Source of the DNA: Haplomitrium mnioides
Lineage: Eukaryota > Marchantiophyta > Haplomitriopsida > Calobryales
Assembly (NCBI GenBank): GCA_049999725.1
Contig: JBNGIS010003582.1
Coordinates: 1 to 58,804, forward strand
DNA length: 58,804 bases
Direction of reading: 5' to 3'
A model generated the notes under the pieces. It searched no databases. It was not told the origin of the DNA and saw nothing but the letters and a program-made list of their open reading frames with translations. Position numbers and translations under genes: made by a program. Shown one piece after another: positions 44,576 through 54,638 of this stretch; the stretch's first letter is position 1, and each line of letters begins with the position of its first letter.

Positions 44576-45770
44576 ATGGCGGATGGTATTTCCCATATTG
44601 TGACAGACAAGCTGAATGAGCACAATTATTCAGTTTGGTCAGTCCATATGACGAATTTTATCAAAGGGAAAGAGTTATGGGAACTCATCACAGGCGAAGA
44701 GGAGGAGCATGTACTTGGTCCATCGCCCACTGTTGATGACATGTAGCGTTACAAAGCCCACATTGCTAAGGTACATCGCCTTCTCTATTGGTTGACTATG
44801 AGTGTCGACGACAAGATGATGGGATATGTGTCGGCAGCCAAGACACCCAAGGAGGCTTGGGATCTGCTCAAGGAGAGGTATGCAGTTACTTCAGATGCAC
44901 GCAAGTTGACTTTGCAGATGGAGTTCTTTAATCTGCAAAAGGAGAGGATGAACGTCAATGCGTTTGCTTTGAAGATTAAGTCTTTGGCTGAGCAGTTAGC
45001 AAATGTTGGAGAGCAAGTGAAAGAGAGTGCCATGGTTGCTATATGTTTGAATGGTTTGGGTAAGGAGTACAAGCAGTTCAAGACATCCGTGAGGACACGT
45101 GAGGGAACCACTTCCTTTGCGCAACTCATCGCGATGCTTGTAGCTAAAGAGCTTGACCTTGGAGGGGGAGCCTCAAGTAGTCAAAGCAATACTGAGCAGG
45201 TGTTCTACTCGAATCGGGGTAGAGGAAGAGGCAGAAATACAGCTAGAGGCAACATTGGTAGAGGACGCTCTAGTGGAACAACACAGTCCAACTCCCAGCA
45301 GCAGTATGGTGGCAGAGGCCAGACCAGAGGCAAGGGGAGAAACCAAGGACGTGGCGGCCAGCACAACATGTCAGGTACAGAGTGTTATTACTGTGGCAAG
45401 TCCGGTCATATGGCTAAGGATTGTTACAAGAAGCAGAATGACATGAAAGGAAACACTGCACAAGGGAATTATGTAGAATCCAATATCAGCAAAGGGTCAT
45501 TGTTTGTCATGCAGCATGGATTCTCAGCAGTGTCTAGTGCACAAGCTGGAGTTGAGGATAAGTGGTTCATAGATTCCGCATGTTCGAACCACATGACAGG
45601 TCATGGAGAGTGGTTCAAGGAGACCAGAGATATGAGTTCACCTGGGTATGTTGAGACTAGTGACTCTTCCATGCATCCTATCCAGAAGATTGGCCGTGTT
45701 TCTGTTATGATGGAGAATGGAGAGACCAAGTGTTTGGAAGATGTTTTGCATGTGCCTAGGATAAAAAAGA
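44576..45770 (+). pseudogene. Copia E gag and protease
   Basis: ATG 44576 starts MADGISHIVTDKLNEHNYSV, the copia Gag N-terminus; TAG at 44744-44746 breaks it. The UBN2 core follows ([47 protein letters not shown]), an RG-rich stretch (45215-45360), and an intact knuckle [14 protein letters not shown] at 45383-45424. The protease site is [13 protein letters not shown] at about 45563-45601 (DSA in place of DSG, not rare in copia), and EDVLHVPR closes it. There the frame passes straight into RT. Confidence 0.92.
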
Positions 45771-47235
45771 AAGCTATCGGTTGTAAGTGGGTTTACAAAG
45801 TGAAGAGGAATGAAGATGGCAGTGTAAGCAGGTTTAAGGCAAGGCTGGTAGCGAAGGGGTATGCTCAGACTCATGGTATTGATTATGAGGAGACTTTCAG
45901 CCATGTAGCCAGAATGACCACGGTCCGAGCTGTGATTGCAGTGGCAGCAGCAAAACGGTGGACATTACACCAGATGGACGTGAAGAATGCTTTTCTACAT
46001 GGGGAGCTGGAAGAGGAGGTGTATATGGTACAACCACAAGGGTTCATAGATCTGGTCCATCCAGATTAGGTTTGTAGGCTGAAGAAGGCTCTATATGGGC
46101 TCAAGCAAGCACCTCGAGCATGGTCGAACAAGATTGGTGAGTATCTTGTTACTATTGGGTTCTAGATTTTGAATTCAGATTATTCTCTTTATGTCAGGAG
46201 GACAGAGAAGGGAACCATGCTCATACTCATATATGTTGATGATTTAATCTTGACTGGAGGTAGTCTTGATGATATTTTGGAAGTTAAGAACTTGCTGCAT
46301 TCAAAGTTTGAGATGAAGGATCTAGGTGAGCTAAGGCATTTCCTTGGCATTGAGGTGATCAAATCAGATTAGGGGATCTGGTTGATTCAGAGGCAGTATG
46401 CATTGGAGATGCTGTCTAGATATGGAATGACAGGTTGTAAACCGATTGCCATACCCCTTGATCATAATACAAAGCTGGTCAATCATGAAGGGGAATTACT
46501 AGATGATCCTTCGAGCTTCAGGAAGATGGTAGGTAGCTTGATATATAGCACCATCACCAGGCCAGATTTGAGTTATGCTGTGGGTCTGGTCAGTCAGTTT
46601 ATGCAGACTCCAAGGAAGCCACACATGGATGCTGTACGCAAGATTTTTTGGTACGTGAAAACCACACTTCAGTTTGGGCTGTTTTATGACAGCAATAGTG
46701 CATTCCAGCTTGCTGGTTTTACAGATTCAGATTGGGCAGGAAGTGTTGGTGACCGGAGATCTACTAGTGGCTTTTTTTTTCATTTGGAAGTGTCGGAGTT
46801 GCATGGAGCAGCAAGAAGCAACCAACTGTTGCCCTCTCAAGCACAGAGTCGGAGTATCGAGGGGCAGCAATGGCTACATGTGAGGTAATGTGGTTGCTTA
46901 AGTTTTTGCAGGATGTAGATGTCCCTGTAAGAGGCCCAGTGAGGGTCCATTGTGACAATATAAGCAGTATTCAGCTAGCTAGTAACCCAGTTTTTCATGC
47001 ACGTTCAAAGCACATTGAAGTGCATTATCATTTTGTTTGGGAGAAGGTTTTGGCTAGGGTGATTGACTTGCAGTACATCAGCACTGAGGAGCAGTTGGCT
47101 GATATTTTCACTAAGGCTTTAGGAGCAGAGAAGCTGCATAGGTTTCGGAAGCAGCTTGGAGTGTGTGTCTTGAGCTCGAGGGGGAGTATTGAGATTTCGA
47201 GCTCTAACTGTTGGTTAACTTGGCAGCCACCTTAG
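45771..47235 (+). pseudogene. Copia E RT and RNase H, fused directly to protease
   Basis: The RT begins [20 protein letters not shown], then [53 protein letters not shown] and the intact YVDD at 46232-46243. RNase H has FTDSDWAGS, RRSTSGFFF and SKHIEVHYHFVWEKV, ending LADIFTKAL and LGVCVLSSRGS with a stop at 47233-47235 inside the 3' LTR. Stops: TAG at 46067, 46163 and 46370. One T is missing from the run at 46772-46780, shifting frame before GVAWSSKKQPT. Confidence 0.92.
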
Positions 47236-47414
47236 TTAGCGCACAGTTATGTTAGGCCAGTTAGCTTAGGTGTGTATATATATGGGGCTGCTTGAGATGC
47301 ACATTATGCTCTCTCTTCCCCTCTGTATTTGTTGGCGCTCATGCCGTATAGTGAAGTACGTTCTTGCATTGTTGTGTGCATATATGATTTCATGCTCTGC
47401 CTCTAACTCTAACA
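47187..47414 (+). repeat. Copia E 3' LTR
   Basis: 228 bp, follows GGGGGAG. The first 49 bases also encode the end of pol. Confidence 0.95.
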
Positions 47415-47467
47415 CTAAGGTAGTCACAGAAGGTGACACAAATTTTCAAACTTGTTGAAGGTTCAAA

Positions 47468-47929
47468 ATGGAAGATGGAATTTGTCAAATTGTAAGTGAG
47501 AAATTAAATGAGAACAATTACAGTGTTTGGTCTATGAGAATGACCAACTTCATCGAAAGCAGAGGTTTTTGGGATTTCATCACAAGTGCTGAAGTAGAGC
47601 CCGTGTTGAATTCAAACCCATCCGCTATAGAAATGCAAGTATTCAAGGTTTATGTTGAGAAAATACATAAGTTGCTATACTAGCTTACCATTAGTGTTGA
47701 TGATAAGATGATAGAATATGTATCTGCAGCAAAGACACCAAAGTATGCTTGGGATATTTTGAAGAATAGATATGCAATCACATTATATTCAAGAAAGCTG
47801 ACAATACATATGGAGTTTTTCAATCTTCATAAATAAAAACTCAATATACTTATGCCTTAAAAATTAAATCATTAACTGAACAACTTGTGAATTTATGAGA
47901 AGATGTGAAAGAGAGTGCTATGGTGGGAG
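47468..47929 (+). pseudogene. Copia D gag, N-terminal part
   Basis: ATG 47468 (MEDGICQIVSEKLNENNYSV), homologous to copia E Gag. It continues through [20 protein letters not shown] and MEFFNLHK with stops (TAG near 47681, TAA near 47834) and frame changes, up to VKESAMV where the antisense solo LTR begins. Confidence 0.85.
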
Positions 47930-48328
47930 TGCTAGAATTTCATCAGATACAATGTTAGGATTGATCTCTCATCGTATTAGTATTGTGCTTATGTTAGAAT
48001 CACTCTCTGATGATAAATCCTTGTACCAACATCAAGACTAATATCTCATAGATGCATGCAATCAACTAGTACAAATTTAGATGATGATTTTGAGTATATT
48101 CAATTGAGGTGGAAAAACTGGTCAAATTACAACAAGTGATGCAACCAACATATGTGGGAAAGGAAATGACCTTTCCTATGTAAGAGGTGCAACCTCTTCA
48201 AAATAGTACAACCCCTAGAGTGTACAGAATATTCAGGTGCATATTAAGATATATACTAGACGGATATATATTTATCTAAAAATGATTGGACACTACAATA
48301 GGAGGTGTAAACATGTCTATTTCTAATA
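47930..48328 (-). repeat. Solo LTR of the copia B family, antisense
   Basis: The reverse complement follows the copia B LTR (10296-10670) from end to end: GGACACTACAATAG, AACTGGTCAA/GAGTTAC, GGAAATGACCTTTCCTATG and ATGCAATCAACT all lie in matching order. It interrupts copia D gag between MV and ALCLN. No clean target duplication remains. It is more diverged than the two copia B LTRs are from each other. Confidence 0.85.
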
Positions 48329-49415
48329 TGCACTGTGCTTGAATAGATTGGGAAAAGAATACAAGAAGTTTAAGACCTCAATGAGAACAAGAGAGGGAGC
48401 TACATCGTTTATGCAACTCATTTCTATGCTTGCTGCAGAAGAACTTGACCTAGGTGGAGGAGCATCAAGTAGTCAAGGCAACCAAGAACAAGTTTTTTCT
48501 ATTCTAACAGAGATAGAGGCTGAGGCAAAGGAAATGGAAGAAGCAGTTATGGAAGAGGCCATTCAAAAGAGGTCATTCAAATGAGACTATGCAAAGTCAA
48601 CAACATTAGCAATCAAATTCATATGGCATAGGCCAATCTAAAGGCAGTGGGCATAATCGAAGACGCAGAGTTCAATATCAAAATTCAAGAACAAGTTGTT
48701 TTTATTGTGGCAAGCCAGGCCACATGGCGAAAGACTATTATAAGAAACATAATGATTTGAGGAACATGTTGAAAATTGGCACCTCAGAATTTGCTTAGCA
48801 TATATATTTATACAAAAATCCACTTTCTTTATTAGAGAGTATTGATAAAGAGTTAAGATTGCCTTCAATTACAATGCCAGATTTAAGACAATTGGAACAG
48901 AAAGTGCAAAGAGTACATGTGCTCAAAAGTGAAAGAGTGAAGTACCCTACTGATAGATTGGGTATTCATGAGTTCACTACATCTTATCATGCATATGTAG
49001 TACAAGTTATTATGGAGAAAGAACCTCTCACATTTGATGATGTTGTCGGTGATGAAAGATGGGAGTCTGCTATGGTAGAAGAGATGGATGCTCTTCATAA
49101 AACGAAACACGAGATCTGGTTACATTACCCAAAGAGAAGAAAGCCATTGGATGCAAGTGGGTCTACAAGCTAAAGAGACATGATTTGGGAGTTAGAGTGA
49201 ATAGACCAGTGGAGGTTTACTATGACAATATAAGCAAAATCCAGCTTGCTAACAATCTAGTTTTTCATGCACACTCAAAGCACATTGAGGTGCACTACCA
49301 CTATGTGAGGGAGAAAGTTTGGCAAGGGTGGTTGATCTGAAATATGTCAAGGCGCAAAAAAGCTGCGTTAATTCAGAGATGAACTTTGAGTACATAAGTT
49401 GAGCTCGAGGGGGAG
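48329..49415 (+). pseudogene. Copia D gag end and RT/RNase H remnant
   Basis: NRLGKEYKKFKTSMRTREGA continues Gag; the knuckle at about 48700-48741 reads CFYCGKPGHMAKDY, with the last Cys changed to Tyr. Protease and integrase are absent. The hinge and RT start follow (EPLTFDDVVGDERWESAMVE, KPLDASGSTS by frameshift of GCKWVYK). The sequence then jumps to RNase H RPVEVYYDNISKIQLANN and SKHIEVHYHYVREKV, deleting the RT palm. It ends before GAGCTCGAGGGGGAG (PPT). Confidence 0.85.
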
Positions 49416-49826
49416 TAGTGAGATTTCATGCTCACTCACTCATTCTACTGTTAATATACAAAAGTGATCTGGTATTCTATTGATGGTAGACCAAGGTGAT
49501 CTGGTATTCTGGTTGTGTGGCTAATGTTATGCCCACATATATATTGTATGTATGTAGATTAAGTATTTGGTTAGGGTATATCTCTTGTATTCTTATCGTG
49601 TGGTAAGGAGGTAGTTTTGTATCGTGTGGCTGAGGATGTATTTGAGTTTGTGTGGCTACAAAGAATAGGCTTGTAAGTATAAAAAAGGGATGATGGGCAC
49701 TCGCCCAGATATGCTTGATTGCTGTAGCAATACTTGTGCAATAAAGTATATGAGTAGAAGTTGATCGTATCAGCCTTCTTAAATATCATCTACAACTCTT
49801 GGATCTCTCTCTTTGATCTATCAACA
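49416..49826 (+). repeat. Copia D 3' LTR
   Basis: 411 bp; starts TAGTGAGATTTC after the PPT and ends ATCAACA before CTGAT. It is shorter than the 5' LTR through loss of internal repeat copies. Confidence 0.9.
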
Positions 49827-49831
49827 CTGAT

Positions 49832-51495
49832 ATGTGTGAACATAGGCCATAACTTCTTCGTAAAAGATCAAGATGGCCGTGATCTAGTCGATTGGTAGTT
49901 GTAACTCATGTAATCTGGACCAAAGTTTGTTGTATGTACTGAGTTAAAGGCTTTCTGGAAATCTACAAAACAATAGTATAGACCTCCAACACATCTGTGT
50001 TGTTCAATGATGGTGCGGATGGTGACCAAGTGATCAATCGTTGAGTGATTCTCCCTAAACCCTGCTTTTTCTTGAGTTCATAGTTGTTGTGCTTTGCTCT
50101 ATTGTGTGATCTTGAAGTTGAGTGTGGCCTCGAAGAGCTTCGGGAATAGAGGACTAAGCATGATGGTTTGATAGTTCGAGTGTTGGCCTTTGTCCCTAGC
50201 TTTGTGGATTGGAATGACAGTGTTGAGCTTCCACTCTATAGGGAATCCAGTTTGTATCACCTGGTTGAATAGGTTGGTGATGGGTTAAGGGAGTCGTTGT
50301 GCTATCCACATGCGGTGTAGTTCCCTTCGGCATTTCCCTGAGGTGTGGAGCGCTTCACGGATCGTTGTAGTTGGGGCTCCCTATTTGATCTATTTTTGCC
50401 ACTGGAATCTGGTTTCTCTTGCATTGTTGTTGAACTAGGGGTTCGATTTAAAGCTGGAGGGGGTTTTGGATGCGAGGAGAGTGGTAAGGAACTTCAATTG
50501 AGTTGTTGTAAGAATGATGTCTGTTAGTGAGGTTGAGTCTAGCACTGGGTTGGAGGACAGTTATGTGTGGAGTTCTTTGGTGTATGTTTTGGATTGTTTC
50601 TCCGTGGGCGGGTAGGGTGGGTGGGATGATGAGATCTTGGAGGGTTGGGGATTCTAGTAGTAGGCTTCAGAATGAAGTGCAGTGGTGTGTGGTTTGAGTT
50701 AGGGGTTGGTTCCTCAATGTAGAATTTTTTGAGGAATTCATATGCCCAATCAAAATTGGTAAGCAGGTAGTCCACCGCTGATTTCCCAATGCATGTGTTG
50801 TCTCGATAGGTGAGATTCCTTGAGTCTAACCATTGTGTTGTCTCATTGCAGATGTGTAGGTCATGTGTGTTGCAAAACTCCAGTAGTTTATGGTGGTTTT
50901 TGAGAGTGAGATCATGTGATGTGCGGTGGAGGTCATCATGGTCTTCAAGTATGTCATGTTTGTCTTCAACTTGATCCTCTCCTCATTTGAATATTTGTTC
51001 TTGGAGATTGCCTTTTCTGTAGTTGAAACCACCCACAATCAGTATATTTCTGTTGGTTGTTGTGTTGATAATCTCTCTTATATTGTCAAATGGTGCTTCC
51101 AAGTCTTCATCTGTAGAGTACGTGGTTCTGCCACTAGGGAAGTAGCCAATACCAATGTATAGATCTTGGTTCAGGTCAACTAATTTATGTATTTTGAGCC
51201 AGATATATCGGTTGAAGTTGTCTTTTTCTAGGACAACTACATGTGGGCTAAGTCTTGTGGATATAAGGCATGCCAATCCTCCATGTCCTCGTCCCAAGCA
51301 ATTGCTGAATAAAGATACAACTTCGTATCCCGAGATATTGGGAATCCAAGACTCCCTAGCTTCCCATGTTTTTGCAAGAAGGAACAAATCTGAACCCAAA
51401 CCAATATCGGAGAGGTTTATCCCCTTGTGCCAGGGGTAACCTAGGTAGCTCCAGAAGACTACCAAGATTGGTGTGGAGCTATATCCTGGCCCCAC
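49832..51495 (-). pseudogene. LINE-2 ORF2, endonuclease and RT N-terminal half
   Basis: From 51495 on the minus strand: YPWHKGINLSDIGLGSDLFL, NCLGRGHGGLACLISTRLSP and ILIVGGFNYRKGNL (about 51030-51000) mark an APE-type endonuclease. Its GDFN motif reads GGFN, so one acidic residue is lost. Further along, GFRENHSTIDHLVTIRTIIE and YYCFVDFQKAFNSVHTTNFG (about 49990-49940) are RT motifs with the usual FDSV as FNSV. The region between is frameshifted. It is continued at 41899 beyond copia D. Confidence 0.8.
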
Positions 51496-51648
51496 AACCC
51501 TTGCTGCTACCTATGAGATAGGTCTTTGATCTCCAACAATATGCAGTACACCATTGCGGATGTACGCTTCCTTCTGCTTGTACTTTCCATTTTTCTTCAG
51601 GAAGTTGTTTCATCTGTAATGGCGTTAGATCTCCGTGTATGGCCAATT

Positions 51649-52575
51649 TCATCTCTTGGAAGGTTCACTTTTTTTTAGGAGCTTAACTCGGTCTATGCAA
51701 GGCCTGAATTGCACTTTGATTGGTCTTGTTTTTTTTGAGTAGGCTCGTCTTAGACAGTAACATTGTACCTCCATGTGCGCTAATCCACATTGAGTTGGAA
51801 TCCTTTGCTTGATGACGTTTGTAGTCTTCTCTGCAGCTTCTTCAAGAAGACCATGGACAATCAGATTGAGGGATCTGTCTTGTCTCTCTTGCTCTTCTTT
51901 AAGTTGGTCCCTAATCATCCTGGACATTTCTTCTTGTTGTTGTAGGTGCTTTCTGACGACCTCATTCCAAGATTGGACCTGTTTTTGTACTTGTTCTTCC
52001 ACCTTGGTTATCACTTGTTGTTGCACTATGGTCGCTAGGTCAACCTCATCTGCGCGTGGTTTGGAGGTTGAAACTTTTGCTGTAATGTTGTACATGTGTT
52101 ACAAAGATCTCTTCCATGGCTTTTAGTTTGATGGTCAAGTCATCAACTTTTTTCCGCAATGCTATGACTTCCACTTCGAGGCCTTGTAGTGTTTTCATTT
52201 CTACTTTGAGGCCTCGTAATGTTTCACCTTTGTCATGAAGGCAAAGAATTGCAATCCAGATGTCCGTCTGATTGTTGGTAAGAGGATGGGAAGAGGAAGG
52301 ACTCGGAGTTGAGTGTGTTGAGGGAGGGAAAGAAAGTCTGCGCATGAGAGAGGGAGAGGAAGGAGGTAAAGTACTATTCCTCTTAGTAAGGGATTTAATG
52401 GTTGTTGGTTTTGCCGCTTGGCCTGATTGCTGGCCGCGGTTGTTCCTTTGATGTTTGAAAGTAAATAAAGTTGTTTGCTTTCGGCCAAAAAACAAAACAA
52501 AAGAGAGGAAGGAGATAAGAGAGGTGTAGGAGGTCGTGGGGTGGGAGTGAGCGCAGAAGTAGTTGCAGCAGCCAT
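51649..52575 (-). pseudogene. LINE-2 ORF1 with coiled coil, split by a LINE tail
   Basis: The likely start is ATG 52575-52573 (MAAATTSALTPTPRPPTP), a Pro/Ser/Thr-rich head. A LINE 3' tail insertion (52354-52518 with its duplication) breaks it. The frame resumes LPLPLSCADFLSLP and, after a shift, LRGLKVEMKTLQGLEVEVIA and LRKKVDDLTIKLKAME, a heptad coiled coil. KVEEQVQKQVQSWNEVVRKH, RSLNLIVHGLLEE and a basic C-terminus follow. The layout fits LINE ORF1 proteins that trimerise and bind RNA. No RRM or zinc knuckle is identified. Confidence 0.65.
52370..52502 (+). mobile_element. LINE-1 type 3' tail, 5'-truncated insertion in LINE-2 ORF1
   Basis: About 130 bases matching LINE-1 23145-23245, including both hairpins and GGCCAAAAAAC. 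The 16-bp sequence GAGAGGAAGGAGGTAA (52354-52369) is repeated with one change at 52503-52518, a typical LINE target duplication. Confidence 0.85.
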
Positions 52576-52995
52576 TCTAGGCTTGTATGTTTGTTTCAAA
52601 GACGAGATGATGAGTTTGGGGGGTGGCGGGGGGCAACATTCAATTTGCCTTGAACCTGCGCCAGTATCAGCTTTGTCGACGGTTTGCTTCGCATGTTTTC
52701 TCAGCTCGCCGTTCATCTCACGAGACTATTCTTTCTCCAGGTCGATCCTACATGACGCGCTTCACCTCGTTGTCTTCGTGAAACTATCCACTCCATCATC
52801 ATTGTGCCTCTGTTGCAAGCTCCATCACTTTGTTGCGAACATGTCTCCATCGCCATCACACAAACGCGACCCTCGCTAACACGTTAGTGTAGGCTAGTTT
52901 GGTGGCCTCACTAAAAAGAAGCCCCCATTACGAATTGAGACGCCCTTCAATGGGGGTCTTCTAGGTTAGAAAAGCACCATAACATAGACAAAGTT
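52576..52995 (-). other. LINE-2 5' untranslated region
   Basis: Between the ORF1 start and the AGAGAAAT duplication. No gene is seen; the plus-strand frame 52475-52879 is a shadow. Confidence 0.5.
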
Positions 52996-53003
52996 AGAGA
53001 AAT

Positions 53004-53130
53004 GCAATATACAACAAAGAGTTGATCAACCAAAAGGAAATTTGCACAAAAATCAATGAAGAAACTTGACCCAAAGAAACAAAAAACAAGAGTTTCAGAC
53101 TATTTGTTATTAGTATGATTTCCCTATTCG
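53004..53130 (+). repeat. Right-hand continuation of the tandem repeat unit 2
   Basis: AACCAAAAGGAAATTTGCAC, GACCCAAAGAAACAAAAAACA and ATTATTAGTATGA match 39825-39920 in unit 1. It restores the unit interrupted at 40353. Confidence 0.75.
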
Positions 53131-53991
53131 AATTGTGTCTCTGCTGCTGTATGTATATAATGACTAACACATTATTATTTATAACTAGATTAGCTAAGGA
53201 TTGTTAGTTTAGTTAGAATCATAAAGGCTGCCATGTGTTAGCAACACAAGCCCCTTTTTTAAGTGACAATTTTGTCACTAAGAGGATTACGATGAAGTAC
53301 GTGCATGATTTCGTCGACGTGATCACAAACGTGATCTCGATGTAGCTTAGGAGGAGATTTCCTCCTTGTATATATTTTACAGGCTCTCTCATTGGGAAGA
53401 ATCCTCACCGCAAACCATTTCTCTGTGTTTTGCATTTTTCCTTGCTTCATATTTGAAAAGATTGCAGCATCATGATCTTGCATGATGTATCTTCTGCTTA
53501 TTGCGTTTGGAGCAACAGCGGGTTTTCAATGGGAAAACATGCTTCTCACAAAGTTGTGAAGGTTACTCTGATATCTGTCAAGGTTGTAGCATTGCGACTT
53601 TGTTCTCTACACTTCATTGACATTGCATTTGGAGCATATGCGGAGGGAAAGTATTTTGTGAAGAGGAAAATATCATATAGTCCAAACTAGGGTTCACGTT
53701 CTCGTTTTCGACTATCCTCCAGATTCGTGTTTTTTGTTTTCAAGGCAGCGATGTGGTGAAGTCGATGAGGAGTGTATGTTGAAAAGTGTTTAAAGCCTAA
53801 ACACGATTTTCCAGCCTCCTACGTTGGATTTAGGTTTACTCGCGAAGCTATTTCGTGAGTTTGTTTTTTGTGGTGTAACATGACTCTGATAAAATTGGTT
53901 GTTGTCTCCTTCGACACTAGTTTCTTGTGGATTTCTCTCTCAACATGCTTTCTCAATTGTTCATGTGGATTTTCTAGTTTACTTTCTATTA
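53131..53991 (+). repeat. Probable copia F 5' LTR region
   Basis: About 860 bases without a gene, ending directly at the half-tRNA-type primer site. TATATATTTTAC near 53370 may be its TATA box. The left end is unsure and no second copy is recognised. Confidence 0.45.
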
Positions 53992-54005
53992 GGTTATGGG
54001 CCCAC
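53992..54005 (+). promoter_or_regulatory. Copia F primer site, half-tRNA type
   Basis: GGTTATGGGCCCAC is complementary to the anticodon arm of plant initiator tRNA-Met, not to its 3' end. Drosophila copia is the known example of this priming mode (GGTTATGGGCCCAG). Confidence 0.7.
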
Positions 54006-54035
54006 ATCGAGTTCAGATTGGTAGTGGGAGCACGA

Positions 54036-54638
54036 TGAAGAAATTTGGAAGCTTCGTCAAGACATTTGGAAGGGATGAAATTCCCCTTTGGAAATTGCAC
54101 ATGAAGGAGGTCTTAATGAGTCAAGACCTCTGGGAAATAACTCATGATCCTCAAACAAAATACAACCTCATCTCTGAGATGTCTGGAGTTGACATTAAAA
54201 TAGAAAAGAGGCGTTTGGTGAAAGCTGAGCAGAATGCCTTAAGTATTAATCATGTTGAGCCTCGATAATCATCTTTTGTTATTTGTGGAAGACTGTAGCA
54301 ATGCACATGATGCCTGGATAAAATTTTCGAATACTTATGAACACAAAGTAGTCTCCTATAGAGTTTTCTTGAAGAGGGAATTCTTCAAGTTAAGGATGAG
54401 GGAGGATATGACCATCACTGAGCATGTGATGATGATCAAATCCATGGTTGGAGAGTTTCTTGTAGCAGGTTGTCGAGTTAATGAAGACGACATTGTATGT
54501 GTCATACTCAACATCCTCCATGAAGAATATGGTTGTCTAGTCATGTCCATGGAAGTAACAAGGATTGGATTGGACCTGGAAATTGTAACAAGTCGCTTAC
54601 TCAGTGAAGAGCAACGGCGGCAGACTATAGAAAGATGA
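54036..54638 (+). pseudogene. Copia F gag
   Basis: KKFGSFVKTFGRDEIPLWKL and MKEVLMSQDLWEI (from about 54033), then by frame change FVEDCSNAHDAWIKFSNTYE and FFKLRMREDMTITEHVMMIK, then EEYGCLVMSMEV (54252-54638): the UBN2-type Gag of copia elements. A stop at 54266 with a one-base shift splits it. No zinc knuckle is found downstream. Confidence 0.75.

Larger units (their letters stand above)
42909..47414 (+). mobile_element. Copia E: complete copia element without integrase
   Basis: LTRs of 228 bp each (42909-43136, 47187-47414), differing at about 9 positions, TATTGAG...CTAACA. The 5-bp duplication CTAAG is perfect (42904-42908, 47415-47419). Primer site at 43137, PPT GAGCTCGAGGGGGAG before the 3' LTR. 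The interior encodes Gag, protease, RT and RNase H in one frame to the RNase H T run, with integrase removed. Four stops, all TAG, interrupt it. Confidence 0.95.
41900..49826 (+). mobile_element. Copia D: deletion-derivative copia element hosting copia E
   Basis: The LTRs are 41900-42351 and 49416-49826 (TATTGAG or TAGTGAG start, ATCAACA end), clearly diverged from each other. CTGAT is duplicated at 41895-41899 and 49827-49831 and LINE-2 coding resumes on both sides. A TGGTATCAGAGC primer site follows the 5' LTR. The interior holds gag, part of RT and the end of RNase H; protease, integrase and the RT palm are gone. Copia E entered the leader and a reversed copia B-type solo LTR entered gag. 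Confidence 0.9.
40354..52995 (-). mobile_element. LINE-2: non-LTR retrotransposon, antisense, with copia D nested inside
   Basis: On the minus strand: ORF1 with coiled coil (from 52575), APE endonuclease, RT, CCHC finger, and a 3' end in ATTCTATTCTATTATATTCTATT. AGAGAAAT flanks the element at 40346-40353 and 52996-53003, and the interrupted tandem repeat continues on the far side, which fixes both ends. Without nested insertions it is about 4.5 kb. The 3' tail is a pentanucleotide-type repeat rather than poly(A). The clade is not assigned; it differs from LINE-1. Confidence 0.82.
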
